From Hormoscilla sp. GM7CHS1pb (GTDB lineage Bacteria > Cyanobacteriota > Cyanobacteriia > Cyanobacteriales > Desertifilaceae), in assembly GCA_014323675.1 (NCBI GenBank), contig JACONN010000002.1:1302001-1366000 (forward strand): 64,000 nucleotides of DNA. The letters run 5' to 3'. The notes beneath the pieces are model-generated. The model searched no databases. It worked only from the letters and a program-made list of their open reading frames with translations, and was not told the origin of the DNA. The first letter of the stretch is position 1, and each line of letters starts with the position of its first letter. Below, one piece after another: positions 62,277 through 64,000 of the stretch. A program made the position numbers and the translations under genes.

Positions 62277-62510
62277 ATGCAAGTGACAATAGAAAGTATC
62301 AAGCAGGAAATAGAACAATTTAACGAGGAGCAACTGAAAGAAATAGCAGAATTTATTGAGTTAATCAAATTTCACACTAGATACCAGAAAAGCGTGACGG
62401 ATCTGAATCAATTGGCGACGCTATACCAAGAATTTGCTCAGGAAGATCGGGAACTAGCAGAAGTCGGGATGGCAGATTATGCTAACCAGTTACAACAAGA
62501 GGATAAATAG
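62277..62510 (+). CDS. Antitoxin-like small protein (DUF2281 type)
   Basis: A 77-residue helical protein: MQVTIESIKQEIEQFNEEQL, KEIAEFIELIKFHTRY, then ATLYQEFAQEDRELAEVGMA and DYANQLQQEDK. The heptad pattern and the L(A)..EFI..I..H.R block resemble antitoxins paired with PIN or PemK toxins. The ATG has GGGAGAAG upstream (62263-62270). No toxin frame follows; instead the next promoter cassette begins within about 10 bases, so the toxin partner has been replaced or lost. Confidence 0.6.
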   Translation: MQVTIESIKQEIEQFNEEQLKEIAEFIELIKFHTRYQKSVTDLNQLATLYQEFAQEDRELAEVGMADYANQLQQEDK

Positions 62511-62599
62511 TAGTGCAGAACTTACTGTTTGTAGGAAATATAGCTAGGGTGTATCGTCAAGCACGACCGGAAAATAATAAAAAAATTCTTGTCATACAG

Positions 62600-62629
62600 T
62601 TTACAGAATGCAGTTCCATGGGTTAAGCT
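62600..62629 (+). promoter_or_regulatory. Island promoter cassette copy 5
   Basis: TTTACA (62600-62605, one change from the -35 consensus), 18 bases, TAAGCT (62624-62629), followed by the long leader (AGCCAAGTTAGACAGGCTTC and so on) and AAGGAGAG. It precedes the PemK/MazF pair. Confidence 0.65.
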
Positions 62630-62766
62630 AAGAAAAGACGCTCGCTCCCTCGGAGCAGATGCTACTCAAAGCCAAGTTAGACAGGCTTCCCTGTAAACAG
62701 AGCGACTGACTCTATTTCCAGTTACAACAAGATGAACCATAATTTTGTGTTTAAGGAGAGACGATC

Positions 62767-62970
62767 GTGACCAGGTCAGTTAAGGAAGTATTATTAACAA
62801 AGATAGAAAAAACATCGGAATCGACACTTAAGGAAGTTTTAGATTTTTTATTGTTCCTTGAAGCTAGAGAAGCTCAAAAAGAGGAATTGGAGATAAGTTT
62901 GTTGAGTGAAGCGAGTTTGGCAGAGTATTGGTTAACTACTGAAGAGGATGAAGCATGGCAGCATTTGTAA
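62767..62970 (+). CDS. Antitoxin of the PemK/MazF pair
   Basis: A 67-residue protein starting at GTG 62767 with AAGGAGAG upstream. It reads TRSVKEVLLTKIEKTSESTL, KEVLDFLLFLEAREAQKEEL and ends LAEYWLTTEEDEAWQHL. The LKEVLDFLLFLEAR helix is the DUF2281-type antitoxin core. It overlaps the toxin gene by 16 bases, so the two are translationally coupled. Its first 20 codons and whole leader also head the PriA chimera at 59998. Confidence 0.8.
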   Translation: MTRSVKEVLLTKIEKTSESTLKEVLDFLLFLEAREAQKEELEISLLSEASLAEYWLTTEEDEAWQHL

Positions 62971-63287
62971 AAGGTGATGTGGTTATCGTTCCTTTTCCAT
63001 TCTCAGACTTAACGAGCACTAAACGACGACCGGCTCTAGTCATTGCGGAGTTACCAAAGAACGATTTAATTCTCTGCTTGATTACAAGTCAGCCGGCAGA
63101 TGATGATTACACAACTGCGATCGAGGATGATGATTTTGAAACAGGCAGCTTGAATAGAAAGAGTTACGTCAAATCTAATCGATTATTTACTGCCAATGAA
63201 CGAATTATTGCCTATAAAGCAGGGAAGTTAAGCTCTGATAAAACAACGGAGATAGTCACTAAGTTAATTGCAATATTACAGGAATAA
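62955..63287 (+). CDS. PemK/MazF-family toxin
   Basis: PemK/MazF toxins are sequence-specific mRNA interferases. The 110-residue product shows VKGDVVIVPFPFSDLTSTKR (the G-D-V...PFPFSD start), RPALVIAE, LILCLITSQP and SYVKSNRLFTANERIIAYKA (the S-x-x-K/R...F/Y strand). The length is normal for the family. It overlaps its antitoxin by 16 bases. It is followed by another promoter cassette and an independent PIN gene. Confidence 0.9.
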   Translation: MAAFVKGDVVIVPFPFSDLTSTKRRPALVIAELPKNDLILCLITSQPADDDYTTAIEDDDFETGSLNRKSYVKSNRLFTANERIIAYKAGKLSSDKTTEIVTKLIAILQE

Positions 63288-63330
63288 ATCCTCATTGTCA
63301 AAAAAGTGAGTTCCGAATTATACTTCGCAC

Positions 63331-63360
63331 TTGACAGTCGGCAGTCCCATGGGTTAAGCT
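63331..63360 (+). promoter_or_regulatory. Island promoter cassette copy 6
   Basis: TTGACA (63331-63336), 18 bases, TAAGCT (63355-63360). The leader carries a collapsed copy of the CTGAGGTTTGTAGTG palindrome that is also found in priA, and then the same AGCCAAGTTAGACAGGCTTC sequence as copies 4 and 5. Confidence 0.65.
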
Positions 63361-63496
63361 AAGAAAAGACGCTTGCACTGAGGTTTGTAGTGAAAACCTC
63401 AGAAAAATCGGAGCCGATGCTACTCAAAGCCAAGTTAGACAGGCTTCCCTGTAAACAGCTCGACTGACTCTATTTCCAGTTACAACAAGATAAACT

Positions 63497-63985
63497 ATGC
63501 CACCTGAATATCGAATTTACCTGGATGTATGTTGCTGGAATCGTCCATTTGATGATTTTTCTCAGGAGCGAATTCGGCTTGAGGCAGAGGCGGTTTTGCT
63601 AATATATAAAAATTTCCGGTTGGGAATATGGATGCTTTTGAGTAGTGATATTGTTGAAGCTGAATTACGCAAAACGCCCGATCGCCAAAGACTGGAGTTG
63701 CTCATGGCTGCATTAGCAATTGCCAAATCCAAAATTAAATTAGACGATACCATCAAAAAAAGAGCTGCAATCTTGGTTGAGCTTGGCTTTAAGCCGTTTG
63801 ATGCGACTCACATTGCTAGCGCAGAAGCAGCTAACGCTGATGTTTTTCTCACAACGGACGATCGCCTGCTCCGAAATGCTCAACGACATTTAGGTAATTT
63901 GAGGACTTCTGTTCAAAATCCTGTATATTGGCTCATTGCAATCAACCAAAACGAGGAGGGAAGCGAAAATGAAGACCGCTATTGA
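63497..63985 (+). CDS. PIN-domain protein (probable toxin)
   Basis: This 162-residue protein has YLDVCCWNRPFDD (first Asp) at the N-terminus, SSDIVEAEL in the middle, FKPFDATHIASAEAANADVF (Asp) and LTTDDRLLRNAQRH (Asp-Asp). CCWNRPFDD is typical of a cyanobacterial PIN subgroup with a downstream partner. The ATG at 63497 follows the cassette leader with ACAAGATAAACT and only weak ribosome-binding context. The gene overlaps the next one by 17 bases. Confidence 0.85.
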   Translation: MPPEYRIYLDVCCWNRPFDDFSQERIRLEAEAVLLIYKNFRLGIWMLLSSDIVEAELRKTPDRQRLELLMAALAIAKSKIKLDDTIKKRAAILVELGFKPFDATHIASAEAANADVFLTTDDRLLRNAQRHLGNLRTSVQNPVYWLIAINQNEEGSENEDRY

Positions 63986-64000
63986 AATTAATCGCATGGG
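63969..64000 (+). CDS. Partner gene of the PIN protein (cut by window edge)
   Basis: GAGGAGGGAAG at 63953-63963 precedes the ATG at 63969, and ten codons are visible (MKTAIEINRM). Small proteins beginning MKTAIEIN are typical downstream partners (probable antitoxins) of this PIN subgroup in cyanobacteria. The rest is outside the window. Confidence 0.6.
   Translation, partial: MKTAIEINRM

Overview
The window comes from a filamentous-type (Oscillatoriales-like) cyanobacterium. The evidence is the very frequent HIP1 octamer GCGATCGC, a phycocyanobilin:ferredoxin oxidoreductase gene (pcyA), cyanobacterial families (COP23, DUF3493, DUF1400, a cyanophycin synthetase remnant), group II introns, and many short palindromic repeats. 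I cannot name the species. The gene density is low for a bacterium and the region is littered with remnants.

Layout. 1-2011: a tandem duplication of a two-gene unit (a protein with a restriction-enzyme-like N-domain plus a PIN-like protein). 2012-7151: two paralogous oligopeptide-type substrate-binding lipoproteins flanking a VapBC-like pair with a frameshifted antitoxin. 7874-14812: larB, a cytochrome P450 remnant, a COP23 protein, a double-trypsin/TPR secreted protein, an IS630-family element and an acidic protein. 15089-20128: pcyA (frameshifted), remnants of a Ser/Thr kinase, proX and cphA, then tatA, trmD, an aspartic protease and ispF. 20261-24207: an LRR/FG-GAP/RTX surface-type protein interrupted by an ORF-less group II intron, abutting a transglutaminase-like remnant. 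24381-32520: a membrane protein, then the classical rimP-nusA-ylxR-infB cluster. 33076-40102: small conserved genes, a tRNA-Thr, transposase debris, a nonsense-disrupted trypsin gene, a perfect 496-bp tandem duplication of a COP23 remnant, DUF362 and Uma2 genes. 40281-43265: a P-type Ca2+ ATPase. 44560-51356: a cysteine-desulfurase/RND-adaptor fusion split by an antisense group II intron, followed by a truncated RND pump. 51472-53197: a 21-bp minisatellite, another group II intron and a histidine-kinase remnant. 53226-55833: priA in three frames. 56178-64000: a defence/toxin-antitoxin island in which a repeated promoter cassette precedes an AAA-type ATPase + TPR/sigma-region-4 operon, a methyltransferase fragment, an antitoxin/priA chimera, a PemK/MazF pair and a PIN protein pair.

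Systems of most interest: (1) the ATPase and TPR/sigma-4 operon sharing an upstream promoter module with its toxin-antitoxin neighbours; (2) the in-frame fusion of a PLP-dependent cysteine desulfurase to an RND periplasmic adaptor; (3) an intron complex at 47345-49203 that looks like a collapsed intron-within-intron; (4) a near-identical 26-bp repeat that has entered several coding regions.

Caution: infB and priA, which should be needed for growth, carry single-base frameshifts at homopolymer runs. Part of the apparent decay may therefore be sequencing or assembly error, and single-frameshift pseudogene calls are provisional. All family assignments are from motif recognition by eye; no searches were run.
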